64,000 bases of DNA from Opitutaceae bacterium TAV5 (GCA_000242935.3 CP007053.1:1922001-1986000), one strand, 5' to 3'. Numbered from the stretch's first letter, positions 7,434 through 16,645 are shown. Made by a program: numbers and translations. Notes: generated by a model from the sequence alone, not told the origin.

Positions 7434-8693
7434 ATGTGTCCACGTCATCGCCATTCCTGCCGGCAGGTGCTCGCGAGCCTCCTCCTGCTGGCCGCCTTTT
7501 CCGGAGGACCGCCTCTTTCCGGCGCCGGCAGCACCTCCGCGGACGCCACCACGCCGTTCCTGCGCGATGCGCTTCAGGGGTTTGACCGGTGGGACGCCGA
7601 CCATGACGGCACGCTCGTCTTGCGGGAGATCGATCTCGCCATCGCTTCGCCCGAGGTGACCGCCGGGCAGGCCGCCGCCGCCGTGGCCCTCCGCCGCGTC
7701 GCCGGCAACCGGCGGAAACCCGTCACTTCCTTTACCCGGGAGAGCATCCGCGCCCTCGCCACCGTGGCCCGCGTCGACGATTCACCTGCCTGGCAGGAAG
7801 ATAGTGGCAGCGCCCGGTCCGCGACGCTCGAAACCTGTTACGCGGACGCTCTTGAAAAAATCACTTCCACGCCACGCGATCTGTTCATCGACGGCCAGCC
7901 AAGGCTCGCAGGCTGCCGGCAGGGTCGCCTCGGCTCCTGTTTTTCGCTCGCTCCGCTGACCGCGCTCGTGAATCGCGATCCGCAGGCCGTTGTCCGGCTT
8001 TTCAGGGCGGAGGAGGACGGCTCCATCACCGTCCTCCTCGGCGGCGGAGCCACGCCGGTGACGATCGCTCCGCTGACCGATGGCGAACTCGCCCTCACCT
8101 CGTCCACGGGCGGCAACGGCGTGTGGATCGCCCTCTACGAAAAAGCGGTCGGGCAATTCCGCGCCGCGGGAAAGGCCGGCGCGACCCCGTCCACGCCGCT
8201 GGCCACCGTGACACGCGGGGGCTCCGCCGGAACCATGATCAGTGTGCTGACCGGCAACGCCATCCGGCGCTTCTCCTGTGCTCCCTGGCGAGAACCGCTG
8301 GCCGACAGCGCCACCCAGGCCGCCCGGCTCGGGGAACTCCGGTCGTTGCTCCGGAGCGGCACCGCGGACAGGCGCCTCATGACGGCGGGCACCTCGGCCA
8401 CGACCCGCAAGGTTCCCGGCCTCGCCCGCAAGCACGCGTACGCCGTGCTCGGCTACGATGCGGCGACCGATCTCGTGACCGTCCGCGATCCGCACGGGCA
8501 GACCTTTGAGCCCGCGGGAGAAACCGGACTGGAAAACGGTTATGCCGTTCGCGAGGGCATCTTCAGGGTGCCGGTTCCGGAGATCGTGCAGTTCATGAGC
8601 GGGTTCGCCTTCCAGAGGGAGACGCCTGCCTCTCCTGCAAAGCATGCGGACCCGTCCGTCGCCACGGACGCCGGCGCGTCCGGTGACGAATGA
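7434..8693 (+). CDS. Secreted calpain-like cysteine protease with EF-hand
   Basis: 419 aa from the ATG before CPRHRHSCRQVLASLLLLAA, which gives a signal peptide; upstream in-frame starts run into repeat DNA. An EF-hand calcium loop, DADHDGTLVLRE, lies at residues 54-65. A calpain (peptidase C2) core follows: GRLGSCFSLAPL holds the catalytic Cys at about residue 169, and ARKHAYAVLGYD holds the catalytic His at about 334. The third catalytic position, normally Asn in RNPWG, appears as Asp in VTVRDPHG at about 352. The combination suggests a calcium-sensitive exported protease acting in the periplasm or outside the cell. The Asn-to-Asp change leaves activity open. Bacterial calpain homologues are known, but the biological role is not. 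Confidence 0.75.
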   Translation: MCPRHRHSCRQVLASLLLLAAFSGGPPLSGAGSTSADATTPFLRDALQGFDRWDADHDGTLVLREIDLAIASPEVTAGQAAAAVALRRVAGNRRKPVTSFTRESIRALATVARVDDSPAWQEDSGSARSATLETCYADALEKITSTPRDLFIDGQPRLAGCRQGRLGSCFSLAPLTALVNRDPQAVVRLFRAEEDGSITVLLGGGATPVTIAPLTDGELALTSSTGGNGVWIALYEKAVGQFRAAGKAGATPSTPLATVTRGGSAGTMISVLTGNAIRRFSCAPWREPLADSATQAARLGELRSLLRSGTADRRLMTAGTSATTRKVPGLARKHAYAVLGYDAATDLVTVRDPHGQTFEPAGETGLENGYAVREGIFRVPVPEIVQFMSGFAFQRETPASPAKHADPSVATDAGASGDE

Positions 8694-8708
8694 AGACCGC
8701 ACAGCCCG

Positions 8709-9686
8709 TCACCAGACAGAGGAGGCCCGGCGGGATTCGAGGAGGTTTTCGGCTTCGTCCGGGAGTTCGTGCAGGAAATCGAGCCCGGTGCGCTGCTCGA
8801 TATCGTCGATCGTGGTCAGGTAACGGTCGAGCGAACCTTCGGCATCCTGCGGAAAAAGAAAAGCCTGGGCACGGACGCGTCCGTCGCTCTCGTCCACGAT
8901 AATCATGTAACACGCCTCGGGGATCGCCACGCCGCCGCGCAGGGTGGCGGGCCGTTGGCCGAAAACGGGGCCGGCCAGCACCCAGATTTCACCGAAACGG
9001 CCGGGATAGTTGTCGGTGATTTTCGCCTCGAGCTGCTTCCAGAGACCGGCGTTGAGCGCGTGGCGCTGCGGGATGATGTTGCTCATCAGGAACGTCTCGA
9101 GCTGGGCGTCGCGCCCGTAGCGGGTGGCGATGGCGTGATTGGGAGCGAGGTGGCCGCGGTCGTAGCCGCTGCCGGTGTAGTCGCCGGGCGAAACGCGGGC
9201 GGCCGTGCGGGCGTCGATGACGAACCGGTCGGGCCGCTCGGGCGAATCCGGCCGCGTGCGCAGGTCGAAGATCCGGTAGGCCGCCCAGACGGGGTTGCCG
9301 AGAGCGTCGGCGTAGCCAACGAGATAGGAGGAGTTGGTGAGGACGCGGATCCTGAGGTCGAGGCCGGGCGTGCGCGGGATGCCGCCGTAAACGAAAGTGC
9401 GATCGCCGGGCGCGGTGGCGGCCACGAGGCTGTCGTCGTAGTACAACCGCCAGAGGTCGCCGGCGAACTGCACCAGATCGATCTGCTTCTGGCTGTCGAA
9501 TTTGTTGCGCGCGAGCCGGATGATCTCGTCCTTGCGCGCGGGCGGCTGGACAACGAACCACACGCCGAGGGTCACCGCGAGGATGGCCTGGAACCAGAGG
9601 GCGAGCTTCAGCTTGCGAAAACGCGACCGGCCCGGAAGGCCCGGGCGACGGGTGATTTTGGCAAAGGAGGAACGGCGTGCGCACAT
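8709..9686 (-). CDS. Membrane-anchored DNA/RNA non-specific endonuclease (NUC1 family)
   Basis: 325 aa from the ATG giving MCARRSSFAKITRRP; the longer frame upstream is translated repeat DNA. A single hydrophobic segment (ALWFQAILAVTLGVWFVV, residues 29-46) anchors or exports the protein. The beta-beta-alpha-metal nuclease core includes SGYDRGHLAPN with the catalytic DRGH at residues 176-179, FLMSNIIPQRHALNAGLW, which supplies the metal-binding Asn, and the later WVLAGPVFG. The family cuts single- and double-stranded DNA and RNA without sequence preference, outside the cytoplasm. Likely uses are nutrient acquisition or defence against free DNA. The gene converges with the calpain-like gene, 15 bases apart. 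Confidence 0.9.
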   Translation of the reverse strand: MCARRSSFAKITRRPGLPGRSRFRKLKLALWFQAILAVTLGVWFVVQPPARKDEIIRLARNKFDSQKQIDLVQFAGDLWRLYYDDSLVAATAPGDRTFVYGGIPRTPGLDLRIRVLTNSSYLVGYADALGNPVWAAYRIFDLRTRPDSPERPDRFVIDARTAARVSPGDYTGSGYDRGHLAPNHAIATRYGRDAQLETFLMSNIIPQRHALNAGLWKQLEAKITDNYPGRFGEIWVLAGPVFGQRPATLRGGVAIPEACYMIIVDESDGRVRAQAFLFPQDAEGSLDRYLTTIDDIEQRTGLDFLHELPDEAENLLESRRASSVW

Positions 9687-9734
9687 GCAGGCAGGGAAAC
9701 GGGAGCGCGATGCCGTTTCGAGCCCGGAAAAGCG

Positions 9735-9907
9735 GCGTGGCACGGGCATCCTTGCCCGTGAGTTTGGCGTGGCATGGGCATCCTTGCCCATGATTGCCGG
9801 GCAGGCGAGAGGAACGTTTGCGGCGCGGAGCGCCGTCCACGGGCAAGGATGCCCGTGCCACGCCGATCAGGCGGCTTCGCCGTCGGCGGGCGAGACGCCC
9901 GCGCCAC
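9735..9907. repeat. GC-rich hairpin cluster, family D
   Basis: GCGTGGCACGGGCATCCTTG (from 9735, 26-bp arm to 9760) is matched by its perfect complement at 9838-9863. A near copy of the left arm lies at 9767-9792, and a GCGGGCGAGACGCCCGC unit ending in GCCAC at 9885-9907. Each unit is itself a small GGGC/GCCC hairpin. The cluster fills most of the gap between the nuclease start and the DUF2937 gene. Confidence 0.75.
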
Positions 9908-10003
9908 TCCGGGCTCTGTCCACTTTTTGAGATGCACCCATCCAGAATCCAAAATACCAGATCGCGATTGCCGGGAGAACGCGAGGCGGGCAGCGTGCAG
10001 GGA

Positions 10004-10624
10004 ATGAGTCCCGGCAGCCTTTTGCTCACTCCTCTTCGTCCGGTTGGCCGCTTCGTTGCGAGCATGCTGGATCGTGTCGTCTGCGTGGCCGGAGCGGTGG
10101 GGTTGTCGCAAGGGCCGGAGTTCATGCAGCAGTACCTGCAACGGCTGGGCGGACATCTCGACGAGGCGCGCCGGCACCTCCAGCAGTTCGTCGACACGGC
10201 CAAAAGCGCAGGCATCACTCTCGATCAGCTCGTGGAACGGACGGGCGCGCACGCCGATCCGGCGCTGGCGGGGCTCGGGCAGGTGATCGTCGAAACCCGC
10301 GAACGGGTGGAGGTCTTGACAATCGCCGAGCAGACGCTGCGCGATGCGTCGCTGTGGGAACGGCCGTTTGTATTCGTGCGGTACCTCGACTGGCAGATCG
10401 CCGAGGGGACGTGGCGCGTGTACAAGCCGGCGGTGCCGACGACGGCCGAAGGTCTGGCCTATGCCGGCGTCGGACTCCTGATCGCGCTGGGGCTTTACCT
10501 CGGCATCAGCGGAGCGATCGGCAAGGGAGTGGGCCGCTGGCGGCGACGGCGCGAGCTGGCCAAGGCGGAAGCCGAGGCGGCCTTGCTCGACCACGAACCG
10601 GAGCCATCGCGCGAGCGCGAGTAG
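10004..10624 (+). CDS. DUF2937 family membrane protein
   Basis: 206 aa from the ATG giving MSPGSLLLTPLRPVG. The domain starts at MLDRVVCVAGAVGLSQGPEF, followed by MQQYLQRLGGHLDEARRHLQ, a strongly conserved opening of DUF2937. A middle helical region follows, then IAEGTWRVYKPAVPTTAEGL and a hydrophobic segment (AYAGVGLLIALGLYLGISGAI) before a basic tail. This predicts two membrane passes with the helical part on one face. The family is of unknown function and about 170 residues long. No operon partner is obvious. Confidence 0.82.
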   Translation: MSPGSLLLTPLRPVGRFVASMLDRVVCVAGAVGLSQGPEFMQQYLQRLGGHLDEARRHLQQFVDTAKSAGITLDQLVERTGAHADPALAGLGQVIVETRERVEVLTIAEQTLRDASLWERPFVFVRYLDWQIAEGTWRVYKPAVPTTAEGLAYAGVGLLIALGLYLGISGAIGKGVGRWRRRRELAKAEAEAALLDHEPEPSRERE

Positions 10625-10764
10625 CCAGCTCGCCGGGCATCACGCATGTACCGGCATCATCCGCCCAGGCGGGTTCATGCAGACGGACTGCCAGCAGGCA
10701 GATTGGACCGCAGGCAGGGCAAATCGCTTTGTTGCGACCAGGTGTGAACGGCACGCTGGCCGGC

Positions 10765-11559
10765 ATGAATCCCGTCAAAAAATACGCCCTGTTCATCTGC
10801 ATGGCCGCCTGCGCGGCCCCGTCTTTCGCGGCCCTGCTGGTCGAAGAAACGTTCACCTATCCCGCTGGTAGTCTTTACGGCAAAAGCGGTGGCAGCGGTT
10901 TTTCACAAAACTGGTGGGGTGGCTCCAATGGCACCGGCGCATGGACGGTGGAAAACAACGCCGCAAAAATCAGTGGCAACAATGACACCTGGGCTATCCG
11001 GAATGTTTCGCCGGTCAGTGAAACCGGTTTCTATTTTTCCTGTGAGCTCGGTGTGGATACACTGACCGGCGTGACCGGGAGTTTTCGGGATGTCGTCATT
11101 ATTTCCGTCGGCGGCGGAACCTTCTCCACGGGTGTCGCCTTCAATACGTGGGGATATGGCATTCAGGCCAGTATCGCCGGGCAAAACTATAATCTCACCG
11201 CCAGCCAGGCGATCCAGAGCACCGGCATGACCTATACCATCGTCGGGCATTATACCTTCAGCGAGAGTACTGGCCAGGCGACGCTGGCACTTTGGTTGAA
11301 TCCGGAAGACGGGACATCCGGTTTCATCCACGAGGTGTCATGGACGGCAACCGCTGCGACGGTATCCCGGATCACCCTGCAACGCTACGACAACGGATCG
11401 AGAAGCGGGATCGCCAGCACGACTTTCGATAATATCCGTATCGGCACGGAATGGGCCGATGTGGCTCCGACCCAAGTGCCAGAGCCGGGAACCTGGGCGG
11501 CCATCGCCGGGGGCTTGCTCCTCGGGTTGGCGGTGTGGCGTCGCATCCGATCCCGGTAA
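10765..11559 (+). CDS. PEP-CTERM sorting domain protein
   Basis: 264 aa from ATG (MNPVKKYALFICMAACAA), a clear signal peptide ending near SFAA. The body is a Ser/Thr/Gly-rich beta-sandwich-like domain beginning LVEETFTYPAGSLYG, with aromatic strands such as WAIRNVSPVSETGFYF. It resembles LamG/concanavalin-like folds, but no family is certain. The C-terminus has the tripartite exosortase signal: VPEPGTW, a hydrophobic helix (AAIAGGLLLGLAVW) and the basic end RRIRSR. The product is expected to be exported and processed by an exosortase encoded elsewhere, and to go to the cell surface or extracellular matrix. Confidence 0.85.
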   Translation: MNPVKKYALFICMAACAAPSFAALLVEETFTYPAGSLYGKSGGSGFSQNWWGGSNGTGAWTVENNAAKISGNNDTWAIRNVSPVSETGFYFSCELGVDTLTGVTGSFRDVVIISVGGGTFSTGVAFNTWGYGIQASIAGQNYNLTASQAIQSTGMTYTIVGHYTFSESTGQATLALWLNPEDGTSGFIHEVSWTATAATVSRITLQRYDNGSRSGIASTTFDNIRIGTEWADVAPTQVPEPGTWAAIAGGLLLGLAVWRRIRSR

Positions 11560-11602
11560 GTGACCCCGGCCACCTCGCCTTTCCTCGGCTGAGGGCGAAG
11601 GC

Positions 11603-12787
11603 TCAGGGCGTTTCCGTGTCCGGGAGGTTGCCGGTGTGGTCGTCCGTCTTGCCGCCGTTTTTCCGGAAAGCCGAGGGCGTCAGGTGGTAAAGTTTCTTGA
11701 AAAGCCGGCCAAACGCGGACGAGTCTTCGTAGCCGCTCATCCAGGCGACCGCGTCGATTTTGTAGTCGGAGTGAAGGAGGAGGTGCCGGGCATGCTCCAT
11801 ACGCACCAGCATGATCTCCTTGCCGATCGGATGGCCAACCGCACGTGTGAAATGGGCAAAGGCCGTGGAGCGCGAAACTCGCAAATCTTGCAGCACCGTC
11901 TGCAACGAAATGCGCTCGGCGAAATGCTCGCGGATGTATTGGCGAATGGATGACACGGCACGGTCGATGACCGCATTGTCATCCGTCGAACGGCGTTTTT
12001 CGATCGTGAGCGGAGGGATGAGGACGAGCGGGTGGGTTTCGTAGTCGCCCCGCATGAGTCCGTCGAGAAGGCGCGCGCCTTCATAACCCAGGCGGGAGAG
12101 ATTCACGTCGATGCTGGAGATGGAGACGCGGCAGCTCTCGCAAATCTCCCGGCTGTTGTTCACTCCGAGCACGGCGATGTCGTCGGGAATGCGGTAGCCG
12201 AGATCAAGCGCGGCTTGAATGAAAATGTCCGCGTAAATGTCTTCCGGCGCGAACACCGCCAGCGGAAGTCCCGTGTTCCGGATGGCCAGTGATATGCGGT
12301 CTTTGACATTGCGCGGATCAAACACGATCTGTTCCGCCCAAGTGTTCAGGTAGAATTTCCGAAAGTCAGCACCGCGTGACACAACGTGCTTCCGGAAACC
12401 GCGCAAGCGCGTGGTGACGGGCTCCCTGGGTTTGCCTCCGAAGCCAAGAAACTTTCGGAATCCAAGACTGAGCAAATACTCGGCGGCGAGGCGGGAAACC
12501 TGCTCATGGTCGATGCTGACAGCCGCGTCGAAAGCCGCGTCGAGTGCGCGGCCCGGCTTGCCGTGAAGATTGACGATGCAGGCGTTGGGATAAAGTGCCC
12601 GGTAGTCGATCTGTTCCTGCCCGGGCATGATAAGCAAACCGTCCATTTGCGTGGAGCCGACTGTGAAGTCACGCGTGTTGTGCATGAATGACAGTATCCA
12701 GTCCGCTTCACGTGCATAGGCCCGGATGCCGTATTCGAGTTTGTGTGTGGACCACTGGAGCCATGCCAGCACATGCCGGGTGTTCAT
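11603..12787 (-). CDS. XylR-type AraC regulator with LacI-like sugar-binding domain
   Basis: 394 aa from the ATG giving MNTRHVLAWLQWSTHKLEYG, matching the usual opening of this family; starts up to 57 bases upstream are possible. Residues 1-270 are a periplasmic-binding-protein-like sensor related to LacI/XylR (MDGLLIMPGQEQIDYRAL, IAVLGVNNSREICE, SSIDVNLSRLGYEGARLLDG). Residues 290-385 hold the AraC helix-turn-helix pair, with the second motif around YKIDAVAWMSGYEDSSAFGR and LFKKLYHLTPSAFRK. It lies downstream of, and collinear with, the glycosidase cluster at 12906-15839 and probably controls it in response to a pentose or oligosaccharide. Confidence 0.88.
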   Translation of the reverse strand: MNTRHVLAWLQWSTHKLEYGIRAYAREADWILSFMHNTRDFTVGSTQMDGLLIMPGQEQIDYRALYPNACIVNLHGKPGRALDAAFDAAVSIDHEQVSRLAAEYLLSLGFRKFLGFGGKPREPVTTRLRGFRKHVVSRGADFRKFYLNTWAEQIVFDPRNVKDRISLAIRNTGLPLAVFAPEDIYADIFIQAALDLGYRIPDDIAVLGVNNSREICESCRVSISSIDVNLSRLGYEGARLLDGLMRGDYETHPLVLIPPLTIEKRRSTDDNAVIDRAVSSIRQYIREHFAERISLQTVLQDLRVSRSTAFAHFTRAVGHPIGKEIMLVRMEHARHLLLHSDYKIDAVAWMSGYEDSSAFGRLFKKLYHLTPSAFRKNGGKTDDHTGNLPDTETP

Positions 12788-12905
12788 TTTGGGGACAGGG
12801 GAGTGTGAACGTGATGCGTAGCGCGCAAGGGGCATGATGCGCATTCAGTCAGAACACGCGGCCAGTCTGCAAGCCGGAGGCTGTCAATAAAGGCGGATGG
12901 CGCCG

Positions 12906-13475
12906 TTAACGGACTATCTCCACGTCCGAGAGGAGAAGGCTCCCGGTAGCCATGGTTCCGCGGGAAACCTCAATCCCGAAGGCGATACCGTTGATTGGAA
13001 AATCAGGTTTTTTGTTCAGGATGGCCCCCTTTTTATTAGGAAACGAAGTGGTGCCGCGGGCGAGTTCGATGCGCAAATCCGTCCACTCTCCGGCTGTATT
13101 GACGGGGAAGGCATACTGGATCACTTCCCCGTCCGAATCAAAAAGGCGCACCAGGACCTTGCCCGGCGTGTCGGTGCGCACGGAAAAACGCAACTCGGCG
13201 GCGGGTGATGTTATCCCGGCATGCAGGTAGCCTGCGGCGTAGTACCCGCCGGTTTCCTTGAAATGGTAACGGATACGAAGTGCGCGGCGTTCGTCGATGC
13301 GCACGGGCTCGACCGTTGTTTCGACACCTTTGGCCGAAGCGGGCTTCCAGTGTGCAGAGGAAAACCACGCAGGCGTTTCGCGAGCCGATGGAGCTTCTTC
13401 CGCCGCGAAGGTGGACGATATCGTTCCGACAAACACAAAACCGGACAGAAGGAGCGGGACGGTGAACAGTTTCAT
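12906..13475 (-). CDS. Secreted carbohydrate-binding-like jelly-roll protein
   Basis: 189 aa with a signal peptide (MKLFTVPLLLSGFVFVGTIS to about residue 24). The mature part looks like a single beta-sandwich: ALRIRYHFKETGGYYAAGY, AAELRFSVRTDTPGKVLVRL, GEWTDLRIEL and a final SLLLSDVEIVR strand. The pattern is common in CBM-like domains that bind polysaccharide next to glycosidases, but no specific CBM family can be assigned by eye. It begins 26 bases after the glycosidase stop at 13502, so translation in the same operon is very likely, and it may serve as a targeting partner for that enzyme. Confidence 0.65.
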   Translation of the reverse strand: MKLFTVPLLLSGFVFVGTISSTFAAEEAPSARETPAWFSSAHWKPASAKGVETTVEPVRIDERRALRIRYHFKETGGYYAAGYLHAGITSPAAELRFSVRTDTPGKVLVRLFDSDGEVIQYAFPVNTAGEWTDLRIELARGTTSFPNKKGAILNKKPDFPINGIAFGIEVSRGTMATGSLLLSDVEIVR

Positions 13476-13501
13476 TATGAAATCTAAAAATGAATACGTA
13501 C

Positions 13502-14989
13502 TTACTTTCCGGTGACGGGCAAAAGGCGGACCAGAACCGGGTAGTCGGGCACCGGAAACTGTTCGAGCATGATGTAGCCGCCCTTGGTTTTGACATTTGG
13601 CCGGAAGGCTTCGCCGGTCATGAGATCGGTCGCCTCGACCACGAATTTTTCAGGATCGACGGGTATCTCAATGTCAGCGCTGCGAACATTAAGGTCACTG
13701 GGACGCTCCGCCGACCAGAACGCAAACACCGCGCGTCCTTCGGGATCGGTAAAGGCGTAATTCATGATGCGACCGAGCGCGGGAAGAGGTTCACCATCCC
13801 ACGTGCGGGGACGGCTCTCGGTGCGGTCGGAAAAGGGAAACACCTTGGCGCGAACGTTGCTGCCGGGGATAAATCCGATGGTGGCGCGGGTCACATTTTG
13901 CACGGCGTGCCAGGCCGGTTTGAGCGAGCCGTCTTCGCGGACGAGGCCAAAGTAACGCTCGGCGTTGAACTCGCCGCCGCCATGGCCGGAGTCGTCGAGG
14001 AAATCGTACCAGATGTTGACCGTGACATCGAGGGCGATGGCTTCCATGAAGCGGCGCTGCGCGTAGCGCGCCTGAGCGGCCTCGCTAAAACCGGAATACA
14101 TGTAGGTGCGCTTCCTGTCGCCTTCCCGGAAAGTGCTCCAGCCAGATTCGGTGAGCCAGATTTGCCCGGGGCCGTTGTGCTTTTTCAGGTGATCGCGGTA
14201 CATGCTGACGAAAGAGGCAAAGGTGCCGCCGCCGTCGGCCACGGGGAAGCCGACTTGCCTGCGGTAGGCCGGCGTGTCGCGGTGAGGGATGATTTCCGGC
14301 GGGGAACGGAAACTGTAGGGGTGATCGGTAATGCCATCCACGTTACGCGAGATGCCCATGGCAATCTGGCGATAATTTTGCGGCGTAACGTTACCCAGGC
14401 CGATGACGGTCATGCGCGGGTTGGCGGCCTTGATGGCGTCGGCGGTCGTGTTGAGGATTTTCACATAGCGGGCAAGCCAAGGGACGGGCCTGCCCTCGGG
14501 GTCGAGCCCCGTCCATTCGTTCCAGGGCTTGCCTCCGGTGAAGTGCGAGGAACCGAAGGGTTCGTTGAGGATTTCGATGGCGTGGATTTTTCCATCCAGC
14601 TCCTTTGCCAGCCAAGCGGCGGCGCGGGCATAGGCGTCGGGATCGAATTCGTCTTCGTAGAGGGAGTTCCGGTCGGCGAGGATGGCGATGATCTTGAGGC
14701 CATGCGCATTGGCGAGGTCGATCCACTTGCGGGTGTTTTCCGAAACGCGATACTGGCCGCGTTCAGGTTCGGTGTCGCGCCAAGTGATTTCGTCGCGAAT
14801 CCAGCCGACGCCGAGCCCGGCGATCATCGGGATATGCTTCTCGGCTTCCCAGATGCGCATCCATCCGGTTTTGTGGCAAAAATGGGTGGCGACCCCCATC
14901 CGGTCGTTGAGCAGAGGACGGGCGTCAGGATGGGTCGCGGCTGCGAGCGGGCAAGTAACGAGAAGGGACAGAAGGAGTTGTTTGAACAT
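13502..14989 (-). CDS. Secreted clan-A (TIM-barrel) glycoside hydrolase, GH39/GH5-like
   Basis: 495 aa from the ATG giving MFKQLLLSLLVTCPLAAA, a signal peptide. The barrel carries both retaining catalytic residues of clan GH-A: IEILNEPFG with the acid/base Glu at about residue 143 and QIWLTESGWST with the nucleophile Glu at about 281. Other barrel features are VGWIRDEITWRDTEPERGQY, GITDHPYSF and VNIWYDFLDDSG. A C-terminal beta domain (about residues 355-495) closes the protein. The sequence resembles beta-xylosidase/GH39-type enzymes, but exact family and substrate are not certain. Neighbours (prepilin-like protein upstream, binding-like protein and XylR regulator downstream) support extracellular or periplasmic polysaccharide or oligosaccharide breakdown. 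Confidence 0.8.
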   Translation of the reverse strand: MFKQLLLSLLVTCPLAAATHPDARPLLNDRMGVATHFCHKTGWMRIWEAEKHIPMIAGLGVGWIRDEITWRDTEPERGQYRVSENTRKWIDLANAHGLKIIAILADRNSLYEDEFDPDAYARAAAWLAKELDGKIHAIEILNEPFGSSHFTGGKPWNEWTGLDPEGRPVPWLARYVKILNTTADAIKAANPRMTVIGLGNVTPQNYRQIAMGISRNVDGITDHPYSFRSPPEIIPHRDTPAYRRQVGFPVADGGGTFASFVSMYRDHLKKHNGPGQIWLTESGWSTFREGDRKRTYMYSGFSEAAQARYAQRRFMEAIALDVTVNIWYDFLDDSGHGGGEFNAERYFGLVREDGSLKPAWHAVQNVTRATIGFIPGSNVRAKVFPFSDRTESRPRTWDGEPLPALGRIMNYAFTDPEGRAVFAFWSAERPSDLNVRSADIEIPVDPEKFVVEATDLMTGEAFRPNVKTKGGYIMLEQFPVPDYPVLVRLLPVTGK

Positions 14990-15092
14990 GAAGGAACGAG
15001 GGTATCCGCGCAAGGATCGTGCGTGGACAGGAAATGCACAGGGGATGTCGAGAGACAGCGGAGGACAATGGCAACGGCGGTGGTCGCGGCAA

Positions 15093-15839
15093 TCAGGGCG
15101 GCGCGACGGAGCCCATGAAGATGCGGCTGGCGAGGCGGGCGGCGTTCAACTCGGGCTGGGTCATCGCCACGACGTGTCCGTCAACAAAGGCCATGTTGGC
15201 CTTCGAGTTCCCGGCGTGAGGGAAGGCCGGATGCTCGTTGTTGGCGGGGCTCCTGACGGCGAGATTGTCGGTGATCCAGTGAGGCTTGTCGGCGTTCCAT
15301 GTCTCGGAGAGTCTCCGGTCATTGAACATGTAGTCGATGAACATGACGGTGCGCGAGGGCACAGAAAGGCGGGTGAGCGACTTGCCAAGAGGCTTGAAGG
15401 CGTTCTCGCCCGGAGAGCCGTAGGAGACCGTTCCGTTGGCCAAGGTTTTTCCGTTGCGGGTAAAGGTGGCCTTGTAACTGGAGGATTGGGTGGTGTTATC
15501 GGCGGGGCAGCGGAAGACGCCGCTGCCGGTAATGTAGGCCGGATAGATTTCCCACCACCATGCGGAGGTTGACGTGCTGCCATCGGATTTGGGGGTGCCG
15601 AGCGTGGGCGGGAGCATGCCCTTGTTATCCTCCGCATAGAGGAGGCATCCCTGGGTGATCTGGCGAATATTGGAGACACACTGCGCGGTGCGGGCGGAGT
15701 CGCGGACGCGACCGGTGACAGGAATGATGATCGCCGCGAGAATACCGATGATGGCGATGACGGTGAGCAGCTCGATCAACGTGAAGGCGCGGGAAGAAAA
15801 TCGCGAAAAGGCGGGTGCGAATCGGGGGACTGGAAGCAT
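15093..15839 (-). CDS. Prepilin-type N-terminal methylation protein (type II pseudopilin-like)
   Basis: 248 aa from the ATG giving MLPVPRFAPAFSRF. The prepilin signal is textbook: basic leader, then SRAFTLIELLTVIAIIGILA with the Glu at position +5 of the hydrophobic helix. The globular part has SNIRQITQGCLLYAEDNKGM and ends with NMAFVDGHVVAMTQPEL, the H-x-G-H-type element common in planctomycete/verrucomicrobial pseudopilins. Such proteins are processed by a prepilin peptidase and sit in the inner membrane facing outward. It heads the glycosidase cluster (104 bases before the glycosidase start), an arrangement repeated with the prepilin at 23767. Whether it contributes to secretion or to surface structure is unknown. 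Confidence 0.85.
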   Translation of the reverse strand: MLPVPRFAPAFSRFSSRAFTLIELLTVIAIIGILAAIIIPVTGRVRDSARTAQCVSNIRQITQGCLLYAEDNKGMLPPTLGTPKSDGSTSTSAWWWEIYPAYITGSGVFRCPADNTTQSSSYKATFTRNGKTLANGTVSYGSPGENAFKPLGKSLTRLSVPSRTVMFIDYMFNDRRLSETWNADKPHWITDNLAVRSPANNEHPAFPHAGNSKANMAFVDGHVVAMTQPELNAARLASRIFMGSVAPP

Positions 15840-16033
15840 GCCACCACAAACTTGGCAGGATGGGTGTGTCTTCAAATGCAAATACCCTGCCCGGAGGCCA
15901 GAATACCTGCCGGGCGTCCAGATGCAGGGCGCGGGTGGCAGACCAGGACCAGTCAAACCGCGGGGCAGCACGCCCACCTGCCGATGGCAGCCCGGATTGC
16001 CAGGCAACCGGACCGGTTGCCACGTGGGCCGGC

Positions 16034-16645
16034 TCAGAAGCCGAACAGTTTGGCGGTGTCGCGGAGCTTGCCGGCCTGGGTCGCGACGTCGGCGAGTTTG
16101 GGGTTCCAGCTTCCCACCAGCCCGGTGACGAGTTCCTTCTGCGTGTCGGTCAACCGGGCATTGCCGTAGAGGCCTTGCAGGCTCGTCACGATGTCGGTCG
16201 TGTTGCCGGTCTTGATCGCAGTGATGGCAGAGCCCACGGCGCTCTGCGTGGCGGTGTTCGCGGTATCGAAATTACGACCGAGCGCGAGCAGGGCGAAGTT
16301 GTCGCGGACATCGTTGAGCACGGCGAGCTGGCCATCCGTGGGTTTGGCGGCCATGAGCTTTTGCAGGGTGCCGGAGGCCTCGGCGTCGTCACCCGACTGG
16401 ATGCTGGTGGCGAGCGACTGGAGCTGGGTGACAAACGAGTCGCCGGTCGTAGCGGCAGCGCCGGTGGTCGTCCCGGCTTGCGAGGCGAGCCCGGTCAGGG
16501 ACTTCGTGATCTGTTCGAGAAGCGACGCGCTCTCGGCCTTCACGGCGTCGATCGCATTCGCGGACGTGGTAGCGGTATCGGCAAAGGCGGCGACGCCCGG
16601 GAGGAGCAACGAACCGCAGAGTACCAAGGAGCTGAGTCGTTTCAT
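16034..16645 (-). CDS. Secreted helical protein of unknown function
   Basis: 203 aa from the ATG giving MKRLSSLVLCGSLLLPGVAA, a signal peptide with cleavage near AFADT. The mature protein is Ala/Thr/Ser/Leu-rich and predicted helical, with segments AIDAVKAESASLLEQITKSL, LQSLATSIQSGDDAEASGTL and a C-terminal VATQAGKLRDTAKLFGF. There are no cysteines in the mature part and no catalytic motif. It stands alone between the prepilin gene and a repeat element. I do not recognise the family; a periplasmic or surface helical-bundle protein is the most that can be said. Confidence 0.65.
   Translation of the reverse strand: MKRLSSLVLCGSLLLPGVAAFADTATTSANAIDAVKAESASLLEQITKSLTGLASQAGTTTGAAATTGDSFVTQLQSLATSIQSGDDAEASGTLQKLMAAKPTDGQLAVLNDVRDNFALLALGRNFDTANTATQSAVGSAITAIKTGNTTDIVTSLQGLYGNARLTDTQKELVTGLVGSWNPKLADVATQAGKLRDTAKLFGF

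Noticed and set aside
9735-9907. Possible CRISPR array
   Set aside because: Units are short self-complementary hairpins in both orientations without unique spacers of constant length; no cas genes.
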